In this document: positions 24,816 through 36,419 of the stretch, piece by piece
How positions within the stretch are numbered: position 1 is the stretch's first letter
Layout: the number at the start of each line of letters is the position of its first letter
Source of the DNA: Isoetes taiwanensis
Taxonomy: Eukaryota > Streptophyta > Lycopodiopsida > Isoetales > Isoetaceae
NCBI GenBank assembly: GCA_021234155.1
Contig: JAJEKV010000010.1
Location: forward strand, 9,146,260 to 9,210,259
DNA length: 64,000 nt
Direction: 5' to 3'
Program-made: the position numbers and the translations under genes
The notes under the pieces: generated by a model
Databases searched by the model: none
What the model was told of the DNA's origin: nothing
The model's input: the letters and a program-made list of their open reading frames with translations, nothing else

Positions 24816-25615
24816 TCCAGAACGGCTTCTACAAAACGCTCGATCCTCTCGGAATCTTCTAGTAGCTTCCTCTTTGCACGCACCATTGAAATATTTGCAT
24901 TTAATGTCTAATTATAGAACTTTCTAGAATCTACTCTATTATAATTATATGTTAGAGATAGCAACAACCACAATGAGGATACCATGTTATATATGTTATG
25001 TAGCATCATAGAGGAAGGAATATAATGCAAGAGGAATATAATGCCTCTTGCATTAGTTTGACACCAAAAATATTCATTCATCCACATGGCACCAAGTAAT
25101 CATATCATGATGGCAAAATATCAGTTTTATCAACATCACACCACTATGATGTAGCTAATAGTGGGTACTCTTACGATAAAATTGGTAACCTTACTAGGCA
25201 TATTGTATCCCGTTTCACATGCATCTCAAACCCCAACCATTGGTCACAATTTTGCATATGAGGTTCATAGAATATGTATGAAATATATATAATATGAGGT
25301 TTATAAAATATGTATAAAACACGTCCGGGTGAACTTTGTAGGTAACATAATGGTCATGTGCAGAAGAATTCGCGATCATGATTTGTTATGCGTGCAAGGC
25401 TGGAATTAAAATGATGTGAAGCAAAAAGCACATCCCTTTGGCAGGATCATGCCTTTACCAAAGGCATAGAAGGAATAGAGACGGGCATTGTCATAGCAAC
25501 GATTAACAACCCCCTCATAATATTCATTAACAACTCCCTCATAATATTCAACATTTGTTATAGAATGACGTTCATGCAAGAGTTCCTAAGAAACACACAC
25601 ACGCAACCAACATAT

Positions 25616-25643
25616 GCCCAGCAACGCTGGGCATCATTACTAG
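25616..25643 (+). other. Helitron 3' hairpin and CTAG terminus
   Basis: A perfect 7-bp stem GCCCAGC/GCTGGGC with a 3-base loop, then 7 bases, then CTAG. In Helitrons this structure marks the end of rolling-circle transfer. The next base pair, TC, begins element B. Confidence 0.85.
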
Positions 25644-27448
25644 TCTTTATATTATAATGTTATACCGTAAGTCGCGTGGTGCATCGAGCCCTAATTTGAA
25701 TGGCGAGAGATCATCCGGATGCATTCGGAGGCCTAGATTTATTGCGACCCACTTTACCAACAACATGGATTGGTCATCGGCCGATCTCTTAAGGGGGAAG
25801 GGTGAAATGAAAAGGGGAAAAGGGAAGTGGAAAGAGAGAATGTGAAGGGCAAAAGGCATGGGGAAAAGGGAAAAGGGTAAAAGGAAAAGGGAAAAAGGAA
25901 AAAAGAAAAAGGGAAAAAGAAAAGGAAAAAAGAGAAAGGGGGAAAAAAAGAAAAAGGCATGGGGAAAAGGAAAAGGCAAAAGGAAAAGGGAAAAAAAAGG
26001 GAGAAAAGGAAAAGGGAAAAAAGGAAAAGGGAAGTGGAAAGAGAGAATGTGAAGGGCAAAAAGACATGGGGAAAAGGAAAAAGGATAAAAGGAAAAGGAA
26101 AAAAAAAAGGGAAAAGAAAAGGAAAAAAAAGAAAAAAAAAAGGGTGGGAAAAAAGAAAAAAGGCATGGGGAAAAAGGAAAACGGCAAAAAAGGAAAAGGA
26201 AAAAAAAAAAGGGAGAAAAGGAAAAGGGAGAAAAGGAAAAGGAAAAAAAAAAGGAAAAGGGAAGTGGAAAGAGAGAATGTGAAGGGCAAAAAAGACATGG
26301 GGAAAAGGGTAAAAGGAAAAGGAAAAAGGAAAAAAGGGAAGGAAAAGGGAAAAATAGGAAAAAAAAAAAGGAAAAGGGAAGTGGAAAGAGAGAATGTGAA
26401 GGGCAAAAAGGCATGGGAAAAAGGAAAAAAAAAAAAAAAGGAAAAAAAGGCATGGGGAAAAGGAAAAGGGTAAAAAGGCATGGGGAAAAGGAAAAAGGGA
26501 AAAATGAAAAGGTAAAAAAGAAAAAGGGGAAAAAAAAGGAAAAGGGAAAAGAAAAAGGGGAAAAAAAGGAAAAGGGAAGTGGAAAGAGAGAATGTGAAGG
26601 GCAAAAAGGCATGGGGAAAAAAGGGAAAAGGGTAAAAGGAAAAAGGAAAAAAAAAAAAAGGGAAAGGAAAAGGGAAAAAAAGAAAAAGAAAAAGGAATTG
26701 GAAAGAGAGAATGTGAAGGGCAAAAGGCATGGGAAAAAGGAAAAAGGGTGGGAAAAAGGGCATGGGAAAAGGGAAATAGAAAAAGGAAAAAAAATGGAAA
26801 AGGGGGGGGAAAGAGAGAGAGGTGGGAAAAAAAATGAGAAAATGGAAAAGGGGGAAGAGACAAAGGGAACATGGAAAAGGGAAAGAGGGAAAGGTGAGGA
26901 GATGGAAAAAAGGGAAGGTAAAAAGGGCATGAAAAACCGGAAGGAGAAAAGAAAAATGGAAGGGAAAAGGTTACACAAAAAGAGAGGGAAAAGAGTGGGA
27001 AAAGGAGGAAAAGAGAAGGAAAATAAAGTAGGAAAAGAGAAGGGAAAATAGGCATGGAAAAGGGCGAAAAGAGAAAAGGTTAAGAAAAAAGGGAAGACAT
27101 GGAAAAGGGTGGGGAAAAGAGAAGGCATAAAAAAGAGAAAGGGGAAGGGAAAAGGCAAAGAAAAAAAGAGAAGAGGGAAAAGGTGGAGAAAGGAGCAAAA
27201 GGGAAGGGAAAAAAGATTATCGGGAATGGGGAAGGGGGGGAAGGAAAGGGATGGGAAAAAACAAGGAAACATGTGAGAAAGAGCTAAAAAAAAAAAAAAA
27301 AAAAAAAAGAAAGTAGAGAAAAAATAAGAAAAACTCGAAATGGGATAGAGCAAAAAGGGAAAGGGAAAGGGATAGGGATTTTCTCACCAAGATCCCAAAG
27401 CATTTACAGGGCTCTCTAACTTAACCAAAGAACGGGCACCATTACTAG
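25644..27448 (+). mobile_element. Helitron-like element B with homopurine array
   Basis: Begins TCTTTATATTATAATG directly after the CTAG of element M, and ends GGGCACCATTACTAG at 27448 before a T. Its first 150 bp match the start of element A (CCGTAAGT, GTGCATCGAGCCCTAATTTG), and its end matches too (GGGATAGG.., CATTTA, GGGCACCATTACTAG). The stem before the end is eroded. Same non-autonomous family as A, with a longer purine array. Confidence 0.8.
25795..27390 (+). repeat. Homopurine minisatellite array in Helitron B
   Basis: About 1.6 kb, nearly all purine on the plus strand, with the same landmark GGAAGTGGAAAGAGAGAATGT as in element A (near 25827, 26030, 26262, 26380, 26577; a variant at 26694) followed by GAAGGGCAAAAAGGCATGGGG. 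It ends in a long A-run near 27286-27308. Minus-strand frames up to 568 codons across it are composition artefacts. Confidence 0.85.
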
Positions 27449-29000
27449 TATTTGATATTTTTGTGTTGATTCTTGCAGACAATGTGGATCTACCATTAAA
27501 ATTTGTGGACAAGTAAACGTAAAAAGAAAAATTCAGACTTGTCATATGTAGTTCAGGCCATAGTATTATAAAGAAACAAGGCTTACAGTAAAACGGAACC
27601 AAAAGTGTTAAATTCGTCCCTTTCTCATTTGATTTTAGCATTTCATGGACATTTAACATAAATAATTTATTAAGAGGCCTTGAGTAGCCTTCTAAAAGCC
27701 CATTAAGTTCAATCATTATCTATCCGAATAATCGAGGCAGATAAGATAAGAAACAAATAAAACCCAAGCCCATGTACTATCCACCTATTGTAACATTGGA
27801 AATTGTGCTCAATAGCAAAGATTTTGAAAGGCCTTTATATTCCTAAGTCGTATTCGACCTCTTCTTTGGTTGATGCGGGTTTATTCCATCTCGCTAGTGA
27901 CGCCAAGTTGAAAGACCTTCAAAAAGTCCTATTAGCTCCATTTCCATATTCTCGGGTTTCTTAATATATTGTACTTCCAATGCCATACTTTTAGACTCCA
28001 TTGGCTGGTCAATGCAGAAATTTGTTAATTTATCATTCCTCGCTTCCTCCCCGATTGTATAAAGTTTTCAGAGAACTTGCACCCAAAGTGTCATAATGTT
28101 TTTAGAAGGCTTCAATGTGCTCAACGCATCAAGCAGCAATAACATGTACACCAGACCTCCTTACAAGGCTTATTTTTGTAGTTGCTTCAGATGTTCATAT
28201 CAGCTTTTCATAATTCCTCAACGATCCCAGTGGCAACTCATAACATCCAAATGAGAAATCCATTGCTGAACGATGTAGGTGAATAAAAGAGTTCCAGGTG
28301 TAGATGCATGCTAGCATGATATTTAGCATTTTATTCAGCTAGTCAACCTGCCTGCAAACTACCAACACATTGCTACTCTTCTGCTTGATTTAAAAAGAAA
28401 ATCATCATCATTTATAAGCATCCACTTCTAATTATGGCTACATCAGGATAGGTCAGAACAACATCCTCTGACTAACTTGCCTCCATTGTGAACTCTGCCA
28501 AATTTCTAGCATAAGGGTGTTACTGATTTCTTTCTTAAATATAACCCTTGCACCTGAGATATGATATGATAGCAGATGTGACAGACCCTTTTTCTAGGAT
28601 GCTAGAAGCAAGTCATCCAGCAGTCCCATCTATTTGCATTCATGACTAATAAACAAGATTTGCACATTGCTTCTGCTCTTAATTCTCGGCATTGATTTCT
28701 TATCTTGAATTTTAGATTCTGAATTATAAGGCTCTAGGTCGCATCGCTGTTCCCACACTCTATTATATTAGAAAAACACAAATCTTTCCTTTTTTCGTGG
28801 TCTCCTTTCCTAACTTACTTTCAAGAGAAAGCTTAATATCACGTTTTCTTGCATGGCCAACACATATAATTAAAATGCCATAAAGCGTAATCATAACTAA
28901 GCATCTGCTTGCATATACATACTTGCCATCTATCAAAATCCCTTTTTTAAAGATTGCTTGTAAAGGTAGCTACAATGAAGTGGGAGATGAAAAGTTGATG
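27449..29000. other. AT-rich DNA without a recognised gene
   Basis: No domain, repeat or terminus recognised. The texture (T-rich runs, short frames) is like intron or intergenic DNA next to the possible exon at 29017-29197. Confidence 0.4.
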
Positions 29001-29016
29001 AAGTTCTAACAATAAC

Positions 29017-29197
29017 CTTATAAATGCACGAAAGCAGGCCCTCCCTTGGTGAACGTTTTTGAAGTTTTGTTGAAAATTCCATTTCTTGGACACGGTGTCC
29101 CCATGAAAGTCTTCTCTCTCTAGCAAAATATTGAATCTTTCTGCTTTCTACTTGTTCTGCCATTATTCTCTCTTTCCTAGTCCATTCTTCTTCATGA
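29017..29197 (-). CDS. Possible exon of an unidentified host gene
   Basis: On the minus strand, a T-rich stretch ending TTTCTTTACAAG precedes an open segment of 181 nt that reads HEEEWTRKERIMAEQ, then SRKIQYFARERRLSWGHR, and ends at CATTTATAAG before GTTATTG, a possible donor. The segment is charged, lacks repeats and looks more gene-like than its surroundings. No domain is recognised. It lies left of the LINE, while other exon candidates lie right of it; the reading phases do not join directly, so it may belong to a different gene. Confidence 0.35.
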
Positions 29198-29842
29198 CTT
29201 GTAAAGAAATAAACGATTATAAAATAAATAAGGGGTAGCCTAGAAGGGTTGATAAATGAAGGGCTAACGATTGCATAATCTAGTAACCTAGGTCCATGGA
29301 TCAGGCATTACACGCTCATGATATCATGATTAGGTTGACATAGTGACCTCTTTTCCAACCGTGCATGGTAGATCCAATTACTCGATAACGACTATGAGTA
29401 ACAATAACTTATCGTAAAGAGATTGCCTCTATGTTTACGTTTATAAGAATGTTACCGTAATACAATTTTCTATGATCAAAGGAAGCAATAGCATTTCTTC
29501 ATTGGCACACTAGCCAATGGTGTAAGACTTTACCGCTTTGCTATTTCCAATCGCTCATGTCAATTTCTCGTGGTAAAACCCTTGAGAAAATCTCGAATCG
29601 AGATGGTAACATGGTAATCTCTCGCGACTTTCAACCAAAGAGACAACTTGTGCAACCCCCGCAATAATGAGAAAAAAAAAAAACAATAAATGATCATACA
29701 TAAAGCTACTTTGGTTACATCCTTTTGCTCAATACTGGATGTATAATACAAAGAAATCATACAAAAGAAATAATGGATAACGCTTTTTCAGGAACAATGA
29801 ATGTGATAGTGAAAGCACGCGTGAGCTTGGAGAGGGAGAGCG

Positions 29843-29858
29843 AGACATATAAATGTGA
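29843..29858. repeat. Possible target duplication left of the nested LINE
   Basis: AGACATATAAATGTGA here resembles AGACATAATTATGAAA at 47643-47658, just beyond the LINE 3' tail. The first seven bases are identical and the rest is looser. Confidence 0.4.
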
Positions 29859-32155
29859 CTATGAGGGACCCGGCGCCTAAGGAAAGAATCATTCACGTGG
29901 TTCAAACTCGTGAATGGACTCAAAGTACAAGAGGCCCTAACACCCATGCAGAGACGGGGTTGCCACGTGAGAACTCCGGGCGAAGTCGAGAACCGAGCCC
30001 AGGTGAGTACAGAATGGGAAACTATACCTCAAAAGAGGCCGGAGAGAACACACCGCAAGAACCCCACAACGCAGAGAGATGGGATGGACCCACGGGACCG
30101 GAGGGGAGATGGGGAACCACGAAAACTGAGGCAACGAGAGGACAGGGGACAGCTGAAGGTGATGAAGGATGTAGCACCATCCGGAGCAATAGGCCGGGAA
30201 AGCAGCCCCAAGATTCTAACACGACACTGACTAGGATGGGGAAGCTTTAAAAAGAGGTCGGAAGGGACCTAGATCAGAACATAAAAGCCCACAAGGAGAG
30301 AGTGGGGACCGGGAGCAAAAGACAGGAGGGCGATTAGGAAAGGACACGCGAGAAGGCCAGGGGAGACGGGGGTGCGAAAAGAAAGGGAAGAAGTAACGAT
30401 CCGGTAATCGGAATTGTATGGGATATTTTGGGATGATGGAGAATTCCTAAACTGAAGCACAAGACCAGGATATCATATGCCTCCCCGCAGAGACGGGGAA
30501 CACAAAGACAAAGAGGCTACCATTACGAACCTGTGCTACACTTTGTTCAATTGCTGGAGGGAAAAGAACTACAAAATAGGGAGAGGAAGGAAGCATTGGG
30601 GCTAGCCTGCTACATTAGGAATAAAGATCGTGAAAGCATGTATTTTGGAAAATGACATTAATAAACCATACATGCTTATAAATATTGTGTTGCTTGATTA
30701 CGTAAATCTATATTTGCTAATAGTATACCATCCTACCCTAATGTGATAAACCCAAACTATTATTAAGCATGGGAGAGATTGTCATGAGACATAGGGATAA
30801 AGGAATGCCGATCATAGGGGGGATATTAACGCAAAGGACGGACGGGAACAATCACATAAAGCGGGGATAGACAACGGCGAGTGGGCAAAGTGGACACGGG
30901 CCGGAAGAGGGGAGAATGGCAGCGGGACACGGTGACGAAATGGAGATGACAAATGAGAGGAGAAACACCGAGCAGAGGTATGTACAAATGACATACATAA
31001 TTATATGCAATGGCCTAAGAAGATGGAGGATTCAAAGTTCCACAAGCACAAACGCCTACCTGAAAGCAAGATAGTAGTAGACTATGTGATAGCAAATGAG
31101 GAAGCAATAAAGGAACCGAAAAGATGGAATTAGGGGAATGGGTCGCTAGGAAGGAGGGAGGGGACATGCACCCATATTGCTCTCGGGATGAATATGGCAA
31201 GTGGGGAAGAACCAAGATTTAGCAAGGAAGAGGCAACATGCCAAAAATAACAATTAAATTCAGAGAAAACAGAGGAAACATTCATAAAAAACCAGAAAAA
31301 GGAAATAAAAGCAAAGGAATGGGGGAGAGGAAATGAAGGAGGAGGGAATGACATGAATGACATCTTGGAGGAAGCAGACTAGAATGGCATTCGGGGAGAA
31401 GAGAAAGAGGAAGGAGGGCTATAGCATCCGGGAAGGTCAAAAGATGGTTTGACGGGATGCATGGAACAACGAAGGAAAGTCAAACAGTAAAAAGGAACTG
31501 AGGCATACCAAGAGGAACGCAAGAAATATGTGAAAATACACCAAAAGAAAGAAAGCTCGGGACCCAAGAACCATCAATGGGGATTGGTCAAGACCAAAAA
31601 AGGAGACCTAAGGTATTCAAACAAATAAAAAAAAGGCTCAAAAACAAAAAGCGGATACAAATGCTAGAGAGAAGGGAAGAAGAACTAAATAGAAATATAC
31701 CGACAAGATACCTAGAACGGTACCAGACAAAACAGAGTTGCATTCAATCATGGACCCGTATAGGTAGACACAAACCCCCTTCTCCAAGGAAGAAGTGACA
31801 TGGGCACTAAACAAAATGGCAAACAATAAAGCTCCGATCTATATGGGCTAACAAAGCAGAGATGTTGAAATGCGAGGGAACGTAGATAATAGGGATCATA
31901 AATGTAAATATTCAATGAGGTAGTACATTCGGGTCTTCCGAAAGATGGCGCTTAACAAGGTAATCCCGCCCATAAAGGAGGAAACAAGGAAGAACCGGCA
32001 ATTATGTGACTATTATGGTCGGGCCAAGATTCGCGAAATGGTTCGGGAAAATGCCGGATCAAAAAGTTGAAAACGTGGGCAGAAAGGAAGTTAGCGTGAA
32101 AGCACAAGGCCAGGCAAGTTTTCGACCAGAGTATTCGACTACGGACTATCTGCAT
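29859..32155 (+). pseudogene. LINE, 5' part: endonuclease and start of RT
   Basis: The plus strand carries a non-LTR element in decayed frames. The endonuclease part shows GDINAKDGREQ (about 30820-30850) and KIVVDYVIANEEAIKE (about 31065-31115). The RT begins with VTWALNKMANNKAP (near 31795-31835) and continues through NKVIPP to the VGPRFAKWFGKMPDQK and KAQGQASFRPEYSTTDYLH blocks (32020-32155). These are the order and wording of RTE-like plant LINEs. Before the endonuclease, the first 400 bp (a 131-codon plus frame from 29855) may be 5' UTR or an ORF1 relic. The RT is cut at 32155 by a later insertion, and the 3' end of the element resumes near 47000. Confidence 0.75.
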
Positions 32156-32397
32156 GAAAATTGATTCCTATTTGGGTAGTGCATAACCGCATGGATAAGC
32201 TCACACTAACCCGCCGATCTCATGGAATTCGCTATTGGGAGAAATAATATCCGAGCTACATCTAATCTAACAAAATATTAAATGTGGAATGATAAGTTAA
32301 TATGTAATTCTATTACTCTCTAAAATAATAAAAGGTAATAATTTAATATCAATTCAAACAAAATCCGAAGAGAGATCGGTTTGAATGAATAAATATT
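32151..32397 (+). repeat. 247-bp direct repeat, copy 1 (intact)
   Basis: Starts TGCATGAAAATTGATTCC and runs to ..GAATAAATATT. Copy 2 begins at 32398 with the same TGCATGAAAA. The two are nearly identical over the first 197 bp. This copy keeps the sequence GGTAATAATTTAATATC, which is the empty target site of the CACTA element found in copy 2. Confidence 0.85.
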
Positions 32398-32594
32398 TGC
32401 ATGAAAAAATTGATTCCTATTTGGGTAGTGCATAACCACATGGATAAGCTCACACTAACCCGCACAATCTCATGGAATTCGGGCCATTGGGAGAAATAAT
32501 ATCCGAGCTACATCTAATCTAACAAAATATTAAATGTGGAATGATAAGTTAATATGTAATTCTATTACTCTCTAAAATAATAAAAGGTAATAAT
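32398..32594 (+). repeat. 247-bp direct repeat, copy 2 (left half, split by CACTA)
   Basis: Matches copy 1 up to GGTAATAAT at 32594, where the CACTA element starts. The missing right part (TTAATATCGAATTCAAAC.. to AGAGAGATCG) is found at 46963-46999, after the CACTA. Confidence 0.85.
32592..32594. repeat. CACTA target duplication, left (AAT)
   Basis: AAT directly before CACTACAA. The same AAT follows the right end at 46960-46962. A 3-bp duplication is typical for CACTA (En/Spm) elements. Confidence 0.8.
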
Positions 32595-32619
32595 CACTAC
32601 AAAAACGTTGAGCCTTTTC

Positions 32620-33030
32620 GACGCCTATATCGACCTTTGAACGCCGATGCAACGTCGATCATCGACGCTCAAAGGTCATCACACCAGAACTCTATATCGA
32701 CCGACGACCGCCGATCGTCGACCAAAACCATCAAATATCGCGGTCGAAATAGCTTGGCCGATGGTCGACGATGGATCGCCGACATCGACGATCCCCGACG
32801 GGCGATGCCATGCCGCCCGTCTGTTACGCTTCACTGAACGCCGATGATCGACGCTCACCGGCGCGTTATTATGGCGCGGCCACTGGAGGTTCACTGCGGC
32901 AAATGCGTTACCGGGCATGCGCATACCGGGACGCCGATGATCGATGTTCATGGCTGTGACGTGGCAAACCCACGCCGCTACCATGCCGTGTGGCGTGAAA
33001 CATGGTGGACGCCGATCATCGACGCCCCTA
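32620..33030. repeat. Left subterminal palindromic repeats of the CACTA
   Basis: Repeated CGTCGATCATCGACG, CGCCGATGATCGACGCTC and variants in direct and inverted order, GC-rich compared with the AT-rich DNA that follows. Related words fill the right end. Likely binding sites of the element's transposase (family knowledge). Confidence 0.75.
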
Positions 33031-33039
33031 AATATTAAA

Positions 33040-35200
33040 AAAAAAATTTAAAAATTTAAAAATTAATGGGTGCAATTTAAGACATATTGTTGTAAAGACT
33101 TCGAATTTTATTTATCAAATAAAATATTTGGAGAAATCTAAATTAATCAATTAAAATCTAATTAAAAACAACTAAAATCTAAATTAATCAATTAAAGATC
33201 GTTCTTAAAATAGACTTAGGTATCGAGGCGCCCACGTAATCAAAAATATAAAAAGTAGTGAGAAAATATACTTTCAAAAATCATATTCAACAAAAGTTAA
33301 TGTATCATTGAACTACAAAATGTGAAAAGTCTATTCACCACACTTGAGTTGGAGAAGCGAGACATAACATAAAATCGAAAGAGTCTGTCACATCAGATGA
33401 CCTCGCCGTCTTCCTCGTCAGTCCCGCCATGAAAACATATCATAAGCTTAAAGCTAAATACTTGCAAAGAATTATGTAGTGAATAATACATACATCACCC
33501 TTTTTTCACCAAGAGATGCATTCTGATGGGCCAAGATTGCCCAATCGATTAGCCCCTTCACGATCATCTCTAGTTCGGCCGTTTAAGGATTGTTTGGCAA
33601 TAAGTCGTTAAAATTACTATAACCAATTGATCCAATCATGTTGGTAGCATATCGCCCTGATTGCGTATTTGCTACCAAAGTCGGGCTGAGTTGCCGCTTA
33701 CTCCTCACTGCCAATATGTTGGCCTTGCAAGATCCGCAACACAACACAAGTCCTTAGTCCCTTTATATTAATCTAGATATATGTCACGACTTGTGCTAAG
33801 CATTAGAGATGTACTACTTAATGACGCTTCGTTCATCTAATGGGGTCGAAGTCGCTTCTTCTATCGGGACATTTTCCATATCAAGATGTTTTATCGGTCT
33901 CTCTTCTTCGGGTTGTGTTCGTGATAACGTAAATCAAACATGAGTAACGATATTGATCACGATTAAGAACAAGGAAGGTAATACCTCATGGTTTTAACAT
34001 GTTGACCCAGCCTACTTGCTCATCCACGATCTTGTGGACATCTCTCCTGCTTTGAGCTCGAGGATATTCCTCCTCTAGCCTATTCCTTAGTTCTATTTTC
34101 TCTTGCATCAAATGAGTCATCCCTCCAAGTACCCTTGTGGACGTTGGTAACAATGTTGTTCATGAGGGCATTAGGTCTCCTATGAAATTCCTCTCCATCT
34201 TTAGTAGTGCCCCAAATAAAACTTGTGTTCGCTTCACTCAACAAAGAAAATCGATTTCCAAAGTTAATACATATGAATAAGTGTTAGTGAACCATAAATT
34301 ACGAATTGAAGGCGAAGACTCCTTCTATATAAGAAGTGGTGTAACGCTCGCTGGCTGGCCCGTAAGCCTCTAGTGAAGTCGAAAGAGGAAAGCCTGAGGA
34401 CCTTATTTTGCCGCCGACGCTCATTACCGACGCCCTTCTGGGAGGTTCATGAGGCTCGGGCCGATATTCGCTAGTGTAGGCAAGCTTACAGTCGAACGGA
34501 ACACCCTCGCGCCCTAGTTCGCGGCCAGGGCCCTTTGCACCGCTGGCTAATTCTTCAGCGACAACGCGTTGACGGCTTAAACTTTGTCGATTGGGTGGTG
34601 TGCTTTCTTCCCGCCGGAATCAGACACGTGATATGATCGGAGATCCATACTGAGATCGTGGGATCCCTCGCCCCAGGATGAGCCCCGCCTCTTATTCTTC
34701 TTGGGCTGCGGTTAGTTGCGTTTGGGGTTGGTACCCAAACGTGCCCCAAATATAAGGGTGCAAACCCAAGCACACGAAAAGAAAAGAACAATGGTGGATA
34801 TGCACCCTACATTTAGAAAATATTTATTAGAATATATTAGAAATAAACTACTAACCTAAATGTTAACCTAGCTAATAATGCATACCAAACCGCAAAATGG
34901 TTTAGGTGGCGTGGCGTATCACGCCCGAAACCAAGTACTTCCCCAAACGCGGGCGAACGCGGGGTTTGTTGTCGTCCAGAATGTTGTCAATCCACCAAAG
35001 TAACAGGGTTGGCAACCCATAGTAGGTCACGCGACTAAAGCTCATGATTGCTGGACATGCACAAGTACCCTCAAGTTATTAATATTGAGTGTGTTGAATG
35101 ATATATTAAGAAATTAAGAAACCTTAATTACATAGAAACTTCATTGCACATTTAACAAGCTTTGTTTTATTATATTGACAGAATAAAAGTTTGACAATAT
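33040..35200. other. CACTA interior without a clear gene
   Basis: AT-rich from 33040 to 33400, then mixed sequence. On the minus strand near 34250-34100 the text NTSFIWGTTKDGEEFHR hints at a plant transposase-associated protein, but it is too short to name. A GC-richer part (34330-34760) has no motif I recognise. Confidence 0.35.
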
Positions 35201-35529
35201 TAACATGGCTCGACTTACAAATGTCTTTAAATATTTACTAGCTACACAACGTTCTAGACAAGGTATACAATGTCTAATTCATTCTTTAAGTGCTGCAAAC
35301 AACAACTTTGACATCTCCAAGGCATCCATGCACTTCATATGTCGTCTTTGTCTCACAACCATGGTGGAAGATATTCCAACACTTTGTAGGGCTTCAACAA
35401 CTTCAGAAGCTTTGCATCGTTGTGTGAACACGGCGCGTGATGAGCCATCATTCTTGTTTTTGCTCCTCCAACTTGTCAAGACGTCGTTGGTACATATGTG
35501 TTGGATTGATGTATTGGCCATCATCGACA

Positions 35530-36376
35530 TTTGTTAAACCACTCCATTCGTCGCGATAGCTTGCACAAAATCAAGGAGCATGTCATAGATGTATCCCAAT
35601 GCATAGACATCATGAATTTCATCCCAAACACGATCATCATCCTTCGATTCTCAAAGACACTTTTCTCGCACCAAGGATATTTTCGCTTGTCCATCCGAAA
35701 AGTGAGTATTGGCTCTTCAACATGGGACCATCGTTCTTTGCAATAATAATGTAATGCGCCCTCCCAATCACCAATTGCCACCCAAACATTTTGGTACTTG
35801 TCGTCAAATGTAATTTGACTCTTTGCAATTGAGCTTTTGTGTGAGTAAAGTGGCCCTTGTGGATCTCACCGACACCTTCGGCTAGGGCAAGAGCTATCTC
35901 CGAACATAACCGACATACAACTCTCATTCGAGCCCTAACTTCAAATGGATATGTGTTTGGGAGGCCTTTTTTGTCGTGGGCTGTGCGTTTGGACCATCTC
36001 CTATAACGTTAAAGGTCCCTGAGGTAAAATAGTCAAAACAAAGTGTTTCTCCATTCATAAATGGTAGAATCACCATTGGCCCTATGGTACCCCAAACTAG
36101 AGCTAGCAACTTCATAAGCAAGTCCAATGGGTGTAGCCAAAGGCAGGATGCGGACTCTTGAAGCGTGATATATATTTTGGGCCTTCTCATATGACATGCT
36201 CCTATCTCCCCCTTTATAAACCCATCCAAGATAGAACTCATCATCTTGAAGTGTTGTGTTCCAATGATCTTGATTTGATATGTGCTATGAGTTGATCTCT
36301 CTTCAATCAGCGACGCCTCTACGGCCTCTATGGGTATGGGTTCAACGAAGATTGATGTCTTCATGTGATTTTCCAA
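35530..36376 (-). pseudogene. Protein-kinase-like fragment captured in the CACTA
   Basis: On the minus strand, frames 36376-35924 and 35927-35521 read in kinase order. MVILPFMNGETL looks like the hinge. SEIALALAEGVGEIHKGHF is followed by THTKAQLQ, in the place of the catalytic HxDxKPxN loop, which has lost its key residues. AIGDWEGALHYY sits at the DFG position, KYPWCEKSVFE resembles the APE segment, and WDEIHDVYALGYI resembles the DVYSLG helix. Frameshifts and lost catalytic residues make it inactive. Gene pieces are often carried by plant CACTA elements. The kinase assignment rests on motif order only. Confidence 0.45.
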
Positions 36377-36419
36377 AGAAAAGTGGGCATGCTAGGCCCT
36401 CGCTCCACTAGAGCTTCCC

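Larger units (their letters stand above)
22453..25643 (+). mobile_element. Helitron-like element M between A and B
   Basis: The right end is a textbook Helitron terminus: hairpin GCCCAGC-AAC-GCTGGGC (25616-25632), then ATCATTA and CTAG (25640-25643). The likely left end is TCCTATATTATATG at 22453, preceded by an A and only three bases after the end of element A. The interior of 3.2 kb has no helicase or Rep motif. It holds a 30-bp tandem duplication at 24756-24815 and AT-rich DNA. A GC-richer stretch (22550-22910) could be captured gene sequence, but I cannot identify it. The left end is less sure than the right. Confidence 0.65.

Noticed and set aside
24900-24950. TTCTAGAA-type words resembling heat-shock elements
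   Set aside because: Only isolated short matches without a promoter or gene nearby.
25647-27353. 568-codon minus frame and overlapping long frames
   Set aside because: Same homopurine array artefact in Helitron B.
29855-30250. 131-codon plus frame as an independent gene
   Set aside because: It lies at the start of the LINE, overlaps other open frames and has a low-complexity polar composition; it is better read as LINE 5' sequence.
32620-33030. Regularly spaced palindromes that could suggest a CRISPR array
   Set aside because: Spacing is irregular, spacers are not unique, and the words are shared with the other CACTA end; a plant nuclear context.
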